Positions 1-8,193 of a DNA stretch of 64,000 bases are shown piece after piece; position 1 is the stretch's first letter, and the number at the start of each line of letters is the position of its first letter. The stretch is from Candidatus Wallbacteria bacterium (GTDB taxonomy: Bacteria; Muiribacteriota; UBA6191; JACPRK01), in assembly GCA_016190005.1 (NCBI GenBank), contig JACPRK010000128.1:26490-90489 (forward strand), read 5' to 3'. The translations under genes were made by a program, and so were the position numbers. The notes under the pieces were generated by a model. It ran no database searches. It saw only the letters and a list, made by a program, of their open reading frames with translations, and was not told the DNA's origin.

Positions 1-1888
1 GGCTGCTCCAGAGCATGACACGATCGCTGAACGTGGTGTGGAAAATCCAGCGCGACAGCAGTTCGTCGTATTGCAGGAAGTTTCGGGTGGCGCGCAGCTT
101 GCTCGAGTCGATGCGGTCGATGGCCAGCCCGCCAACGAGGTCGATGGGCTGATCGTCGTAGACCTCGAGCGTACCCATCTGGTCGGGATAGAGCGAATTC
201 AAGGCCTGCACGTGCGCCTCGACCTTCTTGCCGCCCGGCAGCGTCACGCCCGCGCCGCGCGAGACCAGGAAGAGCTGATCGGTGGGCCTCCGCTTGGTCA
301 GCGAGCCCTTTACGAAGATCTTGCCGAGCGCCAGAAGCACCCCCTGACCGCGGTAGGAGAGGTCTGCGTCGAGGATGAGATCGCCCAGCAGCCCCACGAC
401 GCCGTCGATGGCCAGCACTCGCTTGCCCGCCGAGTCGGCGACCAGGTGCCTTTCCATCAGCCGCGCGGCCGGGTCGTTATCCTCCGGCGTGGATTGGTAC
501 AGCCGGGCATAGTACTTCGGCTCCGTGAAGGCCATCGCCGAGAGAACGGCCGCCGCCTGTCCATCCCGCCCCCCGAAATCCCCCAGGGCCGGGGCGTGCG
601 CGAACGGGGCCATGGTCTGGTCACTCCCGTTCGGGTCCTTGTTGAGGAAGCTCACGGCGCTGACGCCCACGGGCGCCGCCAGCGCAGGCCGGGAGGGAGG
701 CGATGCCCCGTCGAAGGTGAAGTCGAGCTCGCGGCGGAACCAGTAGGAGTAGAAGATGTTCCCCTCGATGCCCTTGCCGGGATCGTTCAAGTAGAGGTCC
801 AGGCCGGCCGCCCGAGCGTCGCCGCCCAGGTACTCGTGGTGCATCTTGGCGTTGACGACCTTGGCCGCGACGGCGGCGGCCTGCGCTTCGCCGTATCCCA
901 TCGCGCGCATCATGTCCCCGATGATGGCCCGGGCCTTTTCCTGCCCCATGTCGTCGTCGCTGAAGAGCTGCTTCTGCTGATCCCACTTCCCGAGCTGGTA
1001 GCGCGCCGGGTTCGTCGGTGACAGGGCGATCTTCACGCCCTGCAGGTAGCTGATCTCGTCGGCCACGAGCCGGTTGCGGCCCGGTGCCAGCAGGTTGATC
1101 GGGGCCGTTGCGGCCTGTCCTGGCCCCAGGCCGATGAAGACCGCGCCCGAGTCCTCCTTGGGAGTAGCCGGGACGCGCCGGTTCTTGACCACCAGCGCCG
1201 GGTCGTTCGGATCGGCGTTGCCGGGCTCCAGCGACCGCAAGCGGCTGGCGTCCTTGAGGAACAGCGTGTAGTCCCCCAGGGGACTCTGGCCCGTGAGGTA
1301 GATGCTCTTGAAGTCCCGCCGGACGATGACGCGACGCGTCAGAAACCCCTTGCGGCCCAGCGGCAGCACGGCCTTCCCCTCGACCTCGACACTGCCGACC
1401 TTCTCGCGAGGCTCGGCCCCTGTGTTCTGCGCCAGCACCAGCACCCGGGCGCGCGCGCTCAGCACGGCCCCCAGCTCCTGCGCCAGCTCGCAGCCCGACG
1501 CCGTGAGCGAGTTGGCGTTGAGCCCTTCGAGCTCCTCGATCTTATGATTGTCGGCCGGTGTGGCGTCCTGGAACCGACCGTACCAGGGCGAATCGGGCCG
1601 GTTCACCTCGCCCTGGATCGCCGTCAACGCCTCATCGGCGATCGACTCGGCCAGGAAGAGCGCCATGTCGCCCACGTAGGCCCGGCTCACCTCGAGCTTG
1701 CCCTGCATCGTCGTGGTGTGGAACGTCAGGATCACGACCGCCAGGATCAGCGCGATGACCAGCGCCAGCACCAAGACGATGCCCGAGCGGCCGGGCGCGG
1801 CGGGCCTTGCGCCTTGTTCCCATGCTCGTCGCGCCGCTGCTGCGCCCGGCTGCTGCCACGCCCTATGCCCGAATCGCCACGCTCCCAC
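1..1888 (-). CDS. Large PilX-like single-span surface protein, 3' end beyond left edge
   Basis: At least 629 codons are open from a GTG at 1888 to the window edge; an in-frame TAA lies just upstream at 1901-1903. After a basic N terminus of about 35 residues comes one hydrophobic segment (residues 36-56, rich in Leu/Val/Ile/Ala), followed by TTTMQGKLEVSRAY and an alanine-rich helix. This resembles the N-terminal segment of PilX-type minor pilin proteins. The rest is soluble, with beta-rich stretches such as LLGDLILDADLSYRGQG that recall a similar stretch in the 782-residue protein at 5837-8185. It lies 46 bp after the preceding minus-strand gene and probably belongs to the same locus. The GTG start has only a weak GGACGG ribosome site, so the start is uncertain. 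Function is unknown; a cell-surface or pilus-tip role is inference. Confidence 0.7.
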   Translation of the reverse strand, partial: MGAWRFGHRAWQQPGAAAARRAWEQGARPAAPGRSGIVLVLALVIALILAVVILTFHTTTMQGKLEVSRAYVGDMALFLAESIADEALTAIQGEVNRPDSPWYGRFQDATPADNHKIEELEGLNANSLTASGCELAQELGAVLSARARVLVLAQNTGAEPREKVGSVEVEGKAVLPLGRKGFLTRRVIVRRDFKSIYLTGQSPLGDYTLFLKDASRLRSLEPGNADPNDPALVVKNRRVPATPKEDSGAVFIGLGPGQAATAPINLLAPGRNRLVADEISYLQGVKIALSPTNPARYQLGKWDQQKQLFSDDDMGQEKARAIIGDMMRAMGYGEAQAAAVAAKVVNAKMHHEYLGGDARAAGLDLYLNDPGKGIEGNIFYSYWFRRELDFTFDGASPPSRPALAAPVGVSAVSFLNKDPNGSDQTMAPFAHAPALGDFGGRDGQAAAVLSAMAFTEPKYYARLYQSTPEDNDPAARLMERHLVADSAGKRVLAIDGVVGLLGDLILDADLSYRGQGVLLALGKIFVKGSLTKRRPTDQLFLVSRGAGVTLPGGKKVEAHVQALNSLYPDQMGTLEVYDDQPIDLVGGLAIDRIDSSKLRATRNFLQYDELLSRWIFHTTFSDRVMLWSS

Positions 1889-1934
1889 GACCCGTCCAGC
1901 TTACCCGATTCGCCGGGCCGAGGAGCAGTCCGTC

Positions 1935-2867
1935 TCAGTCCGAGAGCGTGACCGGGCGCTCCGAAGCTCCGCTTTCGAGCCCGACCGTGGTCGCGGTGGT
2001 GGCACCGGCGGACGCCACGTCGCCGACCTCCATCCCAGGGCGCCAGCGACCCCGGATGAGCGTCAGCCCCCGTTGCTGGCGCCCCAGGTTGTGCACGCCC
2101 TCCGTCCGCCAGTCGAGGAAACGGTCGGTGGTCTTGTTCCAGCCAAGGTTGTAGCGCGTGAAGGTGTTCCAGTCGTACTCGCCCGTGTACGCCTCGATGG
2201 TGGTCGACTCGGGCACGCGGTCGGCCAGCTGGTCGATGAACGGTCGAGTCATGCTGGCGGCGTTGCAGTTCTTGAAGACAATCTGCGAGTTGGGTGCCCA
2301 GACGTCGGTCGGCTCGAGCCCCAGCTCCCGCATGCGCGCGTCGTAGCGCGAGAAGAACTGGTTGTTGGCGTTCAAGACCCGGTCGTTCGCACCCGAGCCG
2401 GTTTCGAGCACCGCCACGACCGGCTGGTCGGGTAGCGCCTGCGGCAACTCGGGAAAGACGCTGCGATGCCGGCCGGTGATGTGGCCCGTGAAGTAGAGGT
2501 TGGAGATCGGCCGGGTGGCCCGGTCTTGCGGGAGCATCGTGCCGACCAGATCGTCCAGGTCGTAGTCGCCGTGCAGGTAGGTGCCGCCGACCTGTTGCTG
2601 CAGATTGCGCGTGAATCGCTCCTCGCGCGAGCCGTCCGGGCTGCCGCCCAGCAGCGCCACGATGTTCTCGGTCCCCGGCGCGGCGCGCCTCACCGAGTCA
2701 TCGACCCGGACCGCGGGCAGCGGTCCCGTGGGCCGGTCGTTGGCCTCCCGGCTGATGCCGAGCAGACCGTCCAGCCCCCCGGCCTGCGCCACCAGCGGCC
2801 AGAGGAGCCACGTGGCCAGTGCCAGCTGAATCCGGAACGAACCCGAGCGCTTCACTTCGAACCTCAT
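1935..2867 (-). CDS. Secreted protein of unknown function with a possible His/Cys dyad
   Basis: The chosen ATG start gives 310 residues; an in-frame GTG lies four codons upstream. A signal peptide is clear: basic MRFEVKRSG, a hydrophobic core and the cleavage-like VAQA|GG at about residues 28-32. The mature part has alternating strands and helices. Two strand-end motifs stand out: LYFTGHITG around residue 130 and IVFKNCNAAS around residue 195. Their order and spacing recall the His then Cys of clan CD (caspase/CHAT-like) peptidases, but the usual HG and acidic residues are not matched. I do not recognise a family with confidence. A 255-bp gap with a hairpin at 2929-2964 separates it from the pseudopilin genes, so it may be transcribed separately. 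Confidence 0.75.
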   Translation of the reverse strand: MRFEVKRSGSFRIQLALATWLLWPLVAQAGGLDGLLGISREANDRPTGPLPAVRVDDSVRRAAPGTENIVALLGGSPDGSREERFTRNLQQQVGGTYLHGDYDLDDLVGTMLPQDRATRPISNLYFTGHITGRHRSVFPELPQALPDQPVVAVLETGSGANDRVLNANNQFFSRYDARMRELGLEPTDVWAPNSQIVFKNCNAASMTRPFIDQLADRVPESTTIEAYTGEYDWNTFTRYNLGWNKTTDRFLDWRTEGVHNLGRQQRGLTLIRGRWRPGMEVGDVASAGATTATTVGLESGASERPVTLSD

Positions 2868-2928
2868 CGCCTCCACCACCTTGGCCCTGTCGTCGGTTGT
2901 GCGGGCCGCCGCTTCCTATGCACGGGGT

Positions 2929-2964
2929 GGGCCAGTTCTCAAGAGGCCTCACCAGAACTGGCCC
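2929..2964. terminator. Perfect 11-bp inverted repeat between operon parts
   Basis: GGGCCAGTTCT at 2929-2939 pairs perfectly with AGAACTGGCCC at 2954-2964 across a 14-base loop. It lies in the gap between the pseudopilin gene ending at 3135 and the secreted-protein gene starting at 2867. There is no T run on either side, so it is not a textbook intrinsic terminator; it could also be a processing site or a protein-binding palindrome. The rest of 2868-3134 shows nothing else I can name. Confidence 0.5.
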
Positions 2965-3134
2965 GCAACCATTCCCAGGCCGCCAACGGGTGCAGAATTT
3001 CATCCCCTGACAGCGCAAACCGCCATCGCCCCGGTCGTCGGAAGCGTTTCAGTGAGCAGCCCGCCGCGGACCGCAAGACCCACTGCAGGCAGACGCCTCG
3101 GGTCTCCCGAGCCAGCCCCGCCCCCTCCTCGCCT

Positions 3135-4211
3135 TCAGTACCGCGCGTCTTCGTCGGCGCTCGAAAAGTACTCGCGGTAGACCTGGTCGCTCAGGCGCTT
3201 GTAGGACCAGATCTTCGTCGCCAGCTCCACCGTCGGGGTGCGGCGCGTGCCGGTCGAATAGAGACCCTCGTCGAAGACGGTCTTGAAGCGCACCAGCAGG
3301 AACGACGTCTTCTGGTACTTCGGCTCGGAGAGCTCCTCCACCGGCACGGGCTCCCCTGACGTGGTGTAGCCGCAATGCGTCACGCTGAACTGCGCCACGC
3401 TGGTTGCCACTACCTTCTCGTAGACCTTGCTCGTGTCCTTCAGCTCCAGCTTCGTCAGGAAACCGCGGCTCGTCTCCTCGTCGGCGCTCGACAGCGTCGC
3501 TTTCTCGACCACCCGCGTCACTTCCTTCTTCGCCTCGTCAAAGGTGTAGGTCGTGCGCAACACGGGCAGCACGTCGGCGGTCTGACCCTCCGTCTCGGCG
3601 AACGGGAAGGTCGGACGCGGGTTGAGCTTGGGCCGGTCCTTGGCGTCCGGGCTCAGGTACTTCAAGATCGCCACCGATGCCGTCGTCGATCCCGGCGGCT
3701 CCATGAACACGTGTGCGCTGTTCACGTCCTCGACCAGGTTCTCCAGCAGGTTCCTCGCCCCCGTCTGGAGCTCCAGCGATCGTGTCGTCTCGTCCGTGAG
3801 CGCCACGGACCGCGTCAGCAAGCTATAAACGGCGCCCAGGATCAAGAGCGCAAGGAACGCCGTGAGCAGGGCCTCGGTGAGGGAGAAGCCGGCGCGGGAG
3901 AATCGAGAATCGAGAATCGAGAATCGAGAATCGAGAATCGAGAATCGAGAATCGAGACGACGATGCCGCCTCCTTCTCCCAGCGCCAACCCTCGCTGGCC
4001 GGGCCGCTCTTCTTCGCTTTCCTTGTTCCACCGGGTGCACGCACGGAAGGTGAGAGGGCGCATCACACCGTGACCGTTCGCCCTGAGCTTGTCGAAGGAC
4101 GGGCAGGCGAGAACCCACTCTGAGCCTGAATTGTGGTTCGACAAGCTCACCACGAACGGGATAGTGACCCAAGAACCGCGCGCGCACCCTCTTCCACCTT
4201 CCCTCTTCCAC
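3135..4211 (-). CDS. Prepilin-like minor pseudopilin with a repeat-filled leader
   Basis: 358 codons from a GTG at 4211. The recognisable protein begins at residue 108, with the type IV prepilin site G|FSLTE followed by a 20-residue hydrophobic helix (LLTAFLALLILGAVYSLL). Glu at +5 is the hallmark of (pseudo)pilins processed by PilD-type peptidase. The remaining 230 residues resemble a minor pseudopilin of PulJ/GspJ size. The 107-residue leader is highly abnormal: residues 18-46 are translated from a REP-like palindrome and residues 87-106 from a 7-bp tandem array. No ATG lies between the upstream gene and the cleavage site; GTG codons at residues 9, 58 and 61 are alternatives. The gene follows the other pseudopilin by 35 bp and may be partly broken at its start. 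Confidence 0.7.
   Translation of the reverse strand: MEEGRWKRVRARFLGHYPVRGELVEPQFRLRVGSRLPVLRQAQGERSRCDAPSHLPCVHPVEQGKRRRAARPARVGAGRRRRHRRLDSRFSILDSRFSILDSRFSRAGFSLTEALLTAFLALLILGAVYSLLTRSVALTDETTRSLELQTGARNLLENLVEDVNSAHVFMEPPGSTTASVAILKYLSPDAKDRPKLNPRPTFPFAETEGQTADVLPVLRTTYTFDEAKKEVTRVVEKATLSSADEETSRGFLTKLELKDTSKVYEKVVATSVAQFSVTHCGYTTSGEPVPVEELSEPKYQKTSFLLVRFKTVFDEGLYSTGTRRTPTVELATKIWSYKRLSDQVYREYFSSADEDARY
3898..3956. repeat. Heptanucleotide tandem array, unit GAGAATC
   Basis: Eight exact copies of GAGAATC (3898-3953) plus a partial copy. It lies inside the leader-coding part of the pseudopilin gene, just before the prepilin cleavage site. It reads there as a repeating SRFSILD peptide, because three 7-base units equal seven codons. 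It is the cleanest of the 7-bp arrays in the window. Confidence 0.95.
4074..4159. repeat. REP-like inverted repeat, copy 1
   Basis: Two 23-base arms (4074-4096 and 4137-4159) are complementary with three mismatches; the core is CTGAGCTTGTCGAA. The same core forms the arms of the element at 48633-48716 and the ends of the one at 4778-4820. The element overlaps the predicted leader of the pseudopilin gene. Repeats containing CCTGAGCTTGTCGAAGG are, from memory, common extragenic palindromes in many high-GC genomes. Confidence 0.85.
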
Positions 4212-4240
4212 CTTCTACCTTTTACCTTCCATCATCCAGC
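4192..4240. repeat. Degenerate heptanucleotide array, TTCCACC type
   Basis: Seven consecutive 7-mers, TTCCACC, TTCCCTC, TTCCACC, TTCTACC, TTTTACC, TTCCATC and ATCCAGC, run between two pseudopilin genes. They end six bases before the stop codon of the upstream gene at 4247-4249. One unit, read on the minus strand as GGTGGAA, supplies the GTG start codon proposed for the downstream gene. The array at 44807-44834 uses nearly the same unit. Confidence 0.85.
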
Positions 4241-4246
4241 TTCCTG

Positions 4247-5020
4247 TCACGGCGCTACCGGGACCGGCACGTTGTGTGCGGCCACGATCGTTTCGAAGCG
4301 CGACAGCGCGGCGCGCTGACCGGCGTCGCCTTCCTTGGGTACCTCGCCCATCTCCTGCCAGCGTACCTGCAGCACGACCTTGCGCAGCCTGGCGTCGGGC
4401 GGGTCGACCTCGCTCACTTCCAGCTTCGTCTGGATGCGCTCGTACTCCTTGGGATAGCTGTGGGCCTCCGTGTCCAGCTTCGACGTGACACCCTCCGGCA
4501 CCCGATACTTCAGCGATCGCGCCAGCATCCGGCCGCTCACGGGCGCCCAGTCGTGCGTCAAGTCACCGCCCGCAACCTTCTCGAACGGGAGCTGGCGCAG
4601 CTCCTCCAGCTCCTCCCGGGCCACGTGCATCGCCATGTACGACAGCTTCGAATAGAACATCGTCCGCGAAGACGTCACGAACATCTGGTAGAGAGGGATG
4701 ATCGCCAGCGACAGCAGCAGCACACCCATCAACAGCTCCACCAGGAAGAAGGCGGACCGGAGGTGGGACGCAGGATGTCCTTCGACACGGCCGCTCCGCG
4801 GCCTGCTCAGGATGAGCGGAGGAGGCATCGAGTCTGAGGCTTGCGCCCTGAGCCCGGCGCCTGGCCAACGGAGCCTCCGCCCCCGAAGAGTGCCGCCTGA
4901 CACCTGAAGCCTGACCCCTGAAGCCTGACTCCTGAAGCCTGACTCCTGAAGCCTGACCCCTGAAGCCTGCCCCCTGAAGCCTGACTCCTGAAGCCTGACC
5001 CCTGATGCCTGACGTCTCAT
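4247..5020 (-). CDS. Prepilin-like pseudopilin with a repeat-derived leader
   Basis: 257 codons from the ATG at 5020, which overlaps the upstream stop as ATGA; this coupling argues for that start. The pilin part begins near residue 91: RSA|FFLVELLMG followed by a hydrophobic helix, with Glu at +5 as in type IV pilins, but Ala instead of Gly at -1. The C-terminal 140 residues look like a minor pseudopilin (GspI/PulI-like size), not further recognisable. Residues 2-41 come from a 14-bp (2x7) tandem array and residues 67-81 from a REP-like element, giving a 90-residue leader where 6-30 is usual. An ATG at 4828 is the main alternative start but lacks a ribosome site. It is followed by a second pseudopilin gene, suggesting co-assembly. 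Confidence 0.7.
   Translation of the reverse strand: MRRQASGVRLQESGFRGQASGVRLQESGFRSQASGVRLQVSGGTLRGRRLRWPGAGLRAQASDSMPPPLILSRPRSGRVEGHPASHLRSAFFLVELLMGVLLLSLAIIPLYQMFVTSSRTMFYSKLSYMAMHVAREELEELRQLPFEKVAGGDLTHDWAPVSGRMLARSLKYRVPEGVTSKLDTEAHSYPKEYERIQTKLEVSEVDPPDARLRKVVLQVRWQEMGEVPKEGDAGQRAALSRFETIVAAHNVPVPVAP
4778..4820. repeat. REP-like element with internal hairpin, copy 2
   Basis: The ends TCCTTCGACA and CTCAGGATGAGCGG match the half-sites of the other two REP-like elements. Between them lies a GGCCGCTCCGCGGCC hairpin. The element lies inside the coding frame of the pseudopilin leader (residues 67-81) and is read through without a stop. Confidence 0.8.
4897..5015. repeat. Heptanucleotide array, CTGAAGC/CTGACCC alternating
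   Basis: Seventeen consecutive 7-mers start with CTGA (one starts with CTGC). CTGAAGC alternates with CTGACCC or CTGACTC, so the visible period is 14 bp. The array begins three bases inside the ATG of the pseudopilin gene and fills its first 40 codons, where it reads as QASGVRLQESGFR-like peptides. Confidence 0.95.
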
Positions 5021-5826
5021 TTCAGCTGCTCCAGCATCTGCTCCATCTCTTCGGCGGTGATCTTGCCTTCCTCGCGGGCTTTCAGCAGCCGAGCCTTCAT
5101 GTCGGCCCGAGCGGCGTCGTCTAGCGGCGGCGGCTTGCTCGGCGAATCCTTCTCCCGGGCGGCCTCGGCCGCGGCGGCACTGTACTCCCGCCCCCCAGGC
5201 GCCCGGGCCCGGATCGCCAGCACCCGTTCGGCGACCTCGGCCAGCCGCGCGCTGGTTCGCTCCAGCTCCTCCTTCTTGCCCGCCAGGTTGTACGCCTCGG
5301 CCAGGGCTAGCAGCAGATCTCGCATCACCAGAAGGTTCCTGGCGTCCAGCGACCGGAGCGCCTCCTCGATGGCGGCCGCCGCGGTCTCGTGGTCCTTGGC
5401 GCGGTTCAGAGCCCCCACACGCACCATCAGCTCGCCGTGCGCCTCCCGATCATGACCCAGCGCCTCCATGTCCAGCAGCTCGCCTTCGAGCCCCTTTGCC
5501 TTCAGCCGCTCCCGCCACCAACCGATCGTCTCCTGCGGCGTCATCTTGGGCGGGGTGAACGTGTAGAGCCTCGCCAGTTCCGTGGCGCTGCCGGGCAGTC
5601 CGAACTCGCTGTTGCTGGCGCTGTGCGGCATGATCTCGATCGGCCGCGCCACTCGCTCCATCGCCGCGCGCGTGTAGGCGAACTCTCCGACAGAAAGGAG
5701 CGGGTCAGTCTGCTTGCTCGTCCCCAGGAGCATCTCGTAGAGGTCGAAGTACATCCCGAAGAAGAAGAGGACGATGGAGAGGAACATCACCATCGTTCCC
5801 AGGAACAGCTTCTCCAGGTATCCCAT
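5017..5826 (-). CDS. Membrane-anchored helical protein of unknown function
   Basis: 269 residues. One N-terminal membrane span (residues 9-29, TMVMFLSIVLFFFGMYF) is followed by a soluble domain. From about residue 125 this domain is a set of amphipathic helices (KDHETAAAAIEEALRSL, LLLALAEAYNLAGKKEELERTSARLAEVAERVL) that look TPR-like. The C terminus is a charged helix (KARLLKAREEGKITAEEMEQMLEQL). No family is recognised. It overlaps the following pseudopilin by ATGA and lies 10 bp after the PilX-like gene. It is therefore translated with the pilin locus and may be an inner-membrane assembly or scaffold part; that role is inference. Confidence 0.8.
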   Translation of the reverse strand: MGYLEKLFLGTMVMFLSIVLFFFGMYFDLYEMLLGTSKQTDPLLSVGEFAYTRAAMERVARPIEIMPHSASNSEFGLPGSATELARLYTFTPPKMTPQETIGWWRERLKAKGLEGELLDMEALGHDREAHGELMVRVGALNRAKDHETAAAAIEEALRSLDARNLLVMRDLLLALAEAYNLAGKKEELERTSARLAEVAERVLAIRARAPGGREYSAAAAEAAREKDSPSKPPPLDDAARADMKARLLKAREEGKITAEEMEQMLEQLK

Positions 5827-5836
5827 CTCTTGCGCC

Positions 5837-8185
5837 TCAGTGCTCCGGCCGGTCGTACCAGCCCGAGAGCCGCGGACTGATCGCGATGACGTGCCAGCTA
5901 CCGTCTCCGAACTTGGCGTCTGCCGTGTCGTCGGCCCCGGGTAGCACCGTCGTGTTGTAGTGCACGTTCAGCTTGGCCTTCGCCGGGATCTTCGACTTGT
6001 TCGGGAACCCGCAGACGTAGTTGCCGGCGATCTCGACCGCGTTCTCCTTGGGCCGCGCCCCTTGCAGGCTCATGACGGACCCGTGGATCACGGACCCGGA
6101 CGCGTCGCCGACTTCCGGCACGAGGACGAATTCGATCTGGTGGTCACCCAGATGCGACTTGCCCTTCTCATCCTTCAGGTAGACGAGCGTGAGCCAGTCG
6201 TCCTTGTTCGTCTTGGGGTCCTGCCCCGCCGGCATCGCCGGGACAATCGGCAGGGACACCTTCACGCCCTTCACGTCGCTGGCGATGGTGGAGCGCCCGT
6301 CGCTGACCAGCACACCCCGCCCCTTGTAGGCGAATCCGGTTTCGGTCGTCAGGTCGTCGGCCCAGACCACTCCGTCGAGCACCAGCGGCTTCTTCGTATC
6401 CTTGGCCGGGATGACGCCCTTGAGGCTGGCGTAACGCCTCGTCGCCAGCATCTCGAACGGCCGGTACCCTGGCGGGTAGGTGCTGGTCACGTCCGTCGGC
6501 TTCACACCCGACAGGTCGAGCGGCGGCGTCGCCCCTGCGAACGGCCGCAATCCGAGCGACTCCACCGTCCCGATCGTGATGGCCGCGCCCACGACTCCCA
6601 GCAGCCCGAAGCTGGCCACCGCGACCAGGTCGCCCACTGTCGCGTCCCACCAGCTCTCGGTGTACGATTTCTCCCACCGGTAGCCGTAGTTGGTTCGCGT
6701 CTTGTCGGGCATCACCGTGACGTTGTACTCCTCCTTCACCAGGTACGACGTGCCCCGATCGAACTTGATCCGGTTGTACTCGCCGATCAGCCCGCCCTCG
6801 GCCTCGATGGAGTAATTGAGGTCTTTTTCGGCGTCCGTGTCCGGTTCCACCCAGTACGCCTTGTCGGGGCGCTGCCACTTGAGCGACGTCCCGACCACCT
6901 CGCGCTTGTCCGTGTACTTGGCGAGATGGCCGACGAAGGGGCTGAAGCTGCCCGGCTGTGCAGCCTCCGGTTCGCCCACGAGCGAGAAGGCACCCGGGTC
7001 GTTCTTGTCGAATGCACGCGACCCGGCATACCACTGCGGCTGCTGGCTCCCTACCTTGATGTACCAGCCAGCGTCGTTGAAGAGCCAGACGTCTCGCAAG
7101 GCCGAGCCGACGAGCGAATTGACCGCCTGCACGGGGCTCGGGCGCCAGTTGGAGGTCTGATCGGGCCGTCGCGGTGTTACGCCGAAGTTCACGAGCATCG
7201 GACCCGCTCGCTCCATGATGCCGTCCCGGATGGAGGGGATGGCCGACCAGCCGTGCCAGTTCTGGCGCTCGGTCTGCCCTTCCTCCGGCGGATAGCTCTC
7301 CGAGGTCGGCGGAGCCTTGCCTCCGGCCCCCGTGTCGACGTCTCGCGCCTTGATCAAGAACGGCCCCCGTATGAAGACCCGCCCCGAGCCGGCCGCGTAC
7401 ACCTTCAGCCCCCCGCCTTCGTTCAAGTCCTTCTGGCCGTAGTCCGGCGGCGGGCCGCCGTTCTCGGTGGCGGCGCTGTAGTAGCTGAAGAGGGCGAACT
7501 GCCGGGCCGGCGGGCTGACGTCGACGATCTTCAGGTCGTGCGTCTGGGTCAGCTCACGCGTGATCTTGCCGTACTTGGCGCGCACCTTCACGGTGTAGTA
7601 GCCGACGAAATCCTCAGGCGTCTGAAGCCCCGCGGTGTCGAACTTCTGAAACGGGTCCCGGTAGTACTCCTTCTCGGAGCCGAAAAGGCCAGCCGAGGTG
7701 TACTTCACGCGCTTGAAGCCGTAGAAGCGGACCTGCGCTAGCTGGATCTCCCCGCGACTGGCGGCGGCCAGCGCCACGGACCGTTTCACGTGCCCGTCGG
7801 CCAGCAGGTTGATGGGACTGTCGACGTCGCCGCTGTCGTTGAGCCCGACCTTGTTGCGAATCGCCTTGAGCAGGTCCAGCCGCAGCTTGGGAGGCGGCTG
7901 CACCGGGGAGTTGAAGAGGTCATAGAGCGCGGCCTGGGCTTCCTCCTGCGCCGCCAGCGCCAGCTGCTGGGCGCGCAGACCGTAGACAACCAGCGCCGAC
8001 TGCGAGTAGTCCGACGTCCCGGTGAACAGCACCGCGATCCCGAGGATGGCCATGACGACCATGCAGATGAGCACGATCGGCACGACCTGGCCGCCGCGCC
8101 GCCCGCGGACAAAGCTCCGGCCCCGCAGGGCGTACCCGGCGCCACGGAGAACGGCTCTCTCACCGGTGGCGCGCTCGGTAGCCAT
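5837..8185 (-). CDS. Large PilX-like single-span protein, 782 residues
   Basis: A basic N terminus with many arginines precedes a hydrophobic helix (residues 33-55, VVPIVLICMVVMAILGIAVLF) and a long Ala/Gln-rich helix (LRAQQLALAAQEEAQAALYDL). This is the layout of PilX/PulK-like minor pilin proteins, although no canonical G|F cleavage site is visible. About 700 extracytoplasmic residues follow. A second hydrophobic stretch near residues 510-540 (LVAVASFGLLGVVGAAITIG) could be a second span or a buried strand. A stretch LVLDGVVWADDL...YKGRGVLVSDG resembles one in the protein at 1-1888, so the two may be paralogues. The start ATG is 8 bp downstream of the HEAT-repeat gene stop, so the two are almost certainly one transcript. 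Confidence 0.8.
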   Translation of the reverse strand: MATERATGERAVLRGAGYALRGRSFVRGRRGGQVVPIVLICMVVMAILGIAVLFTGTSDYSQSALVVYGLRAQQLALAAQEEAQAALYDLFNSPVQPPPKLRLDLLKAIRNKVGLNDSGDVDSPINLLADGHVKRSVALAAASRGEIQLAQVRFYGFKRVKYTSAGLFGSEKEYYRDPFQKFDTAGLQTPEDFVGYYTVKVRAKYGKITRELTQTHDLKIVDVSPPARQFALFSYYSAATENGGPPPDYGQKDLNEGGGLKVYAAGSGRVFIRGPFLIKARDVDTGAGGKAPPTSESYPPEEGQTERQNWHGWSAIPSIRDGIMERAGPMLVNFGVTPRRPDQTSNWRPSPVQAVNSLVGSALRDVWLFNDAGWYIKVGSQQPQWYAGSRAFDKNDPGAFSLVGEPEAAQPGSFSPFVGHLAKYTDKREVVGTSLKWQRPDKAYWVEPDTDAEKDLNYSIEAEGGLIGEYNRIKFDRGTSYLVKEEYNVTVMPDKTRTNYGYRWEKSYTESWWDATVGDLVAVASFGLLGVVGAAITIGTVESLGLRPFAGATPPLDLSGVKPTDVTSTYPPGYRPFEMLATRRYASLKGVIPAKDTKKPLVLDGVVWADDLTTETGFAYKGRGVLVSDGRSTIASDVKGVKVSLPIVPAMPAGQDPKTNKDDWLTLVYLKDEKGKSHLGDHQIEFVLVPEVGDASGSVIHGSVMSLQGARPKENAVEIAGNYVCGFPNKSKIPAKAKLNVHYNTTVLPGADDTADAKFGDGSWHVIAISPRLSGWYDRPEH

Positions 8186-8193
8186 GGCTCTCC

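Noticed and set aside
38..1021. A 327-codon plus-strand frame at the left edge
   Set aside because: The minus strand has a continuous 629-codon frame with an N-terminal membrane helix through the same bases; the plus frame is its shadow.
4897..5015. CRISPR array
   Set aside because: The repeats are 7 or 14 bp with no unique spacers, so this is a tandem array and not repeat-spacer.
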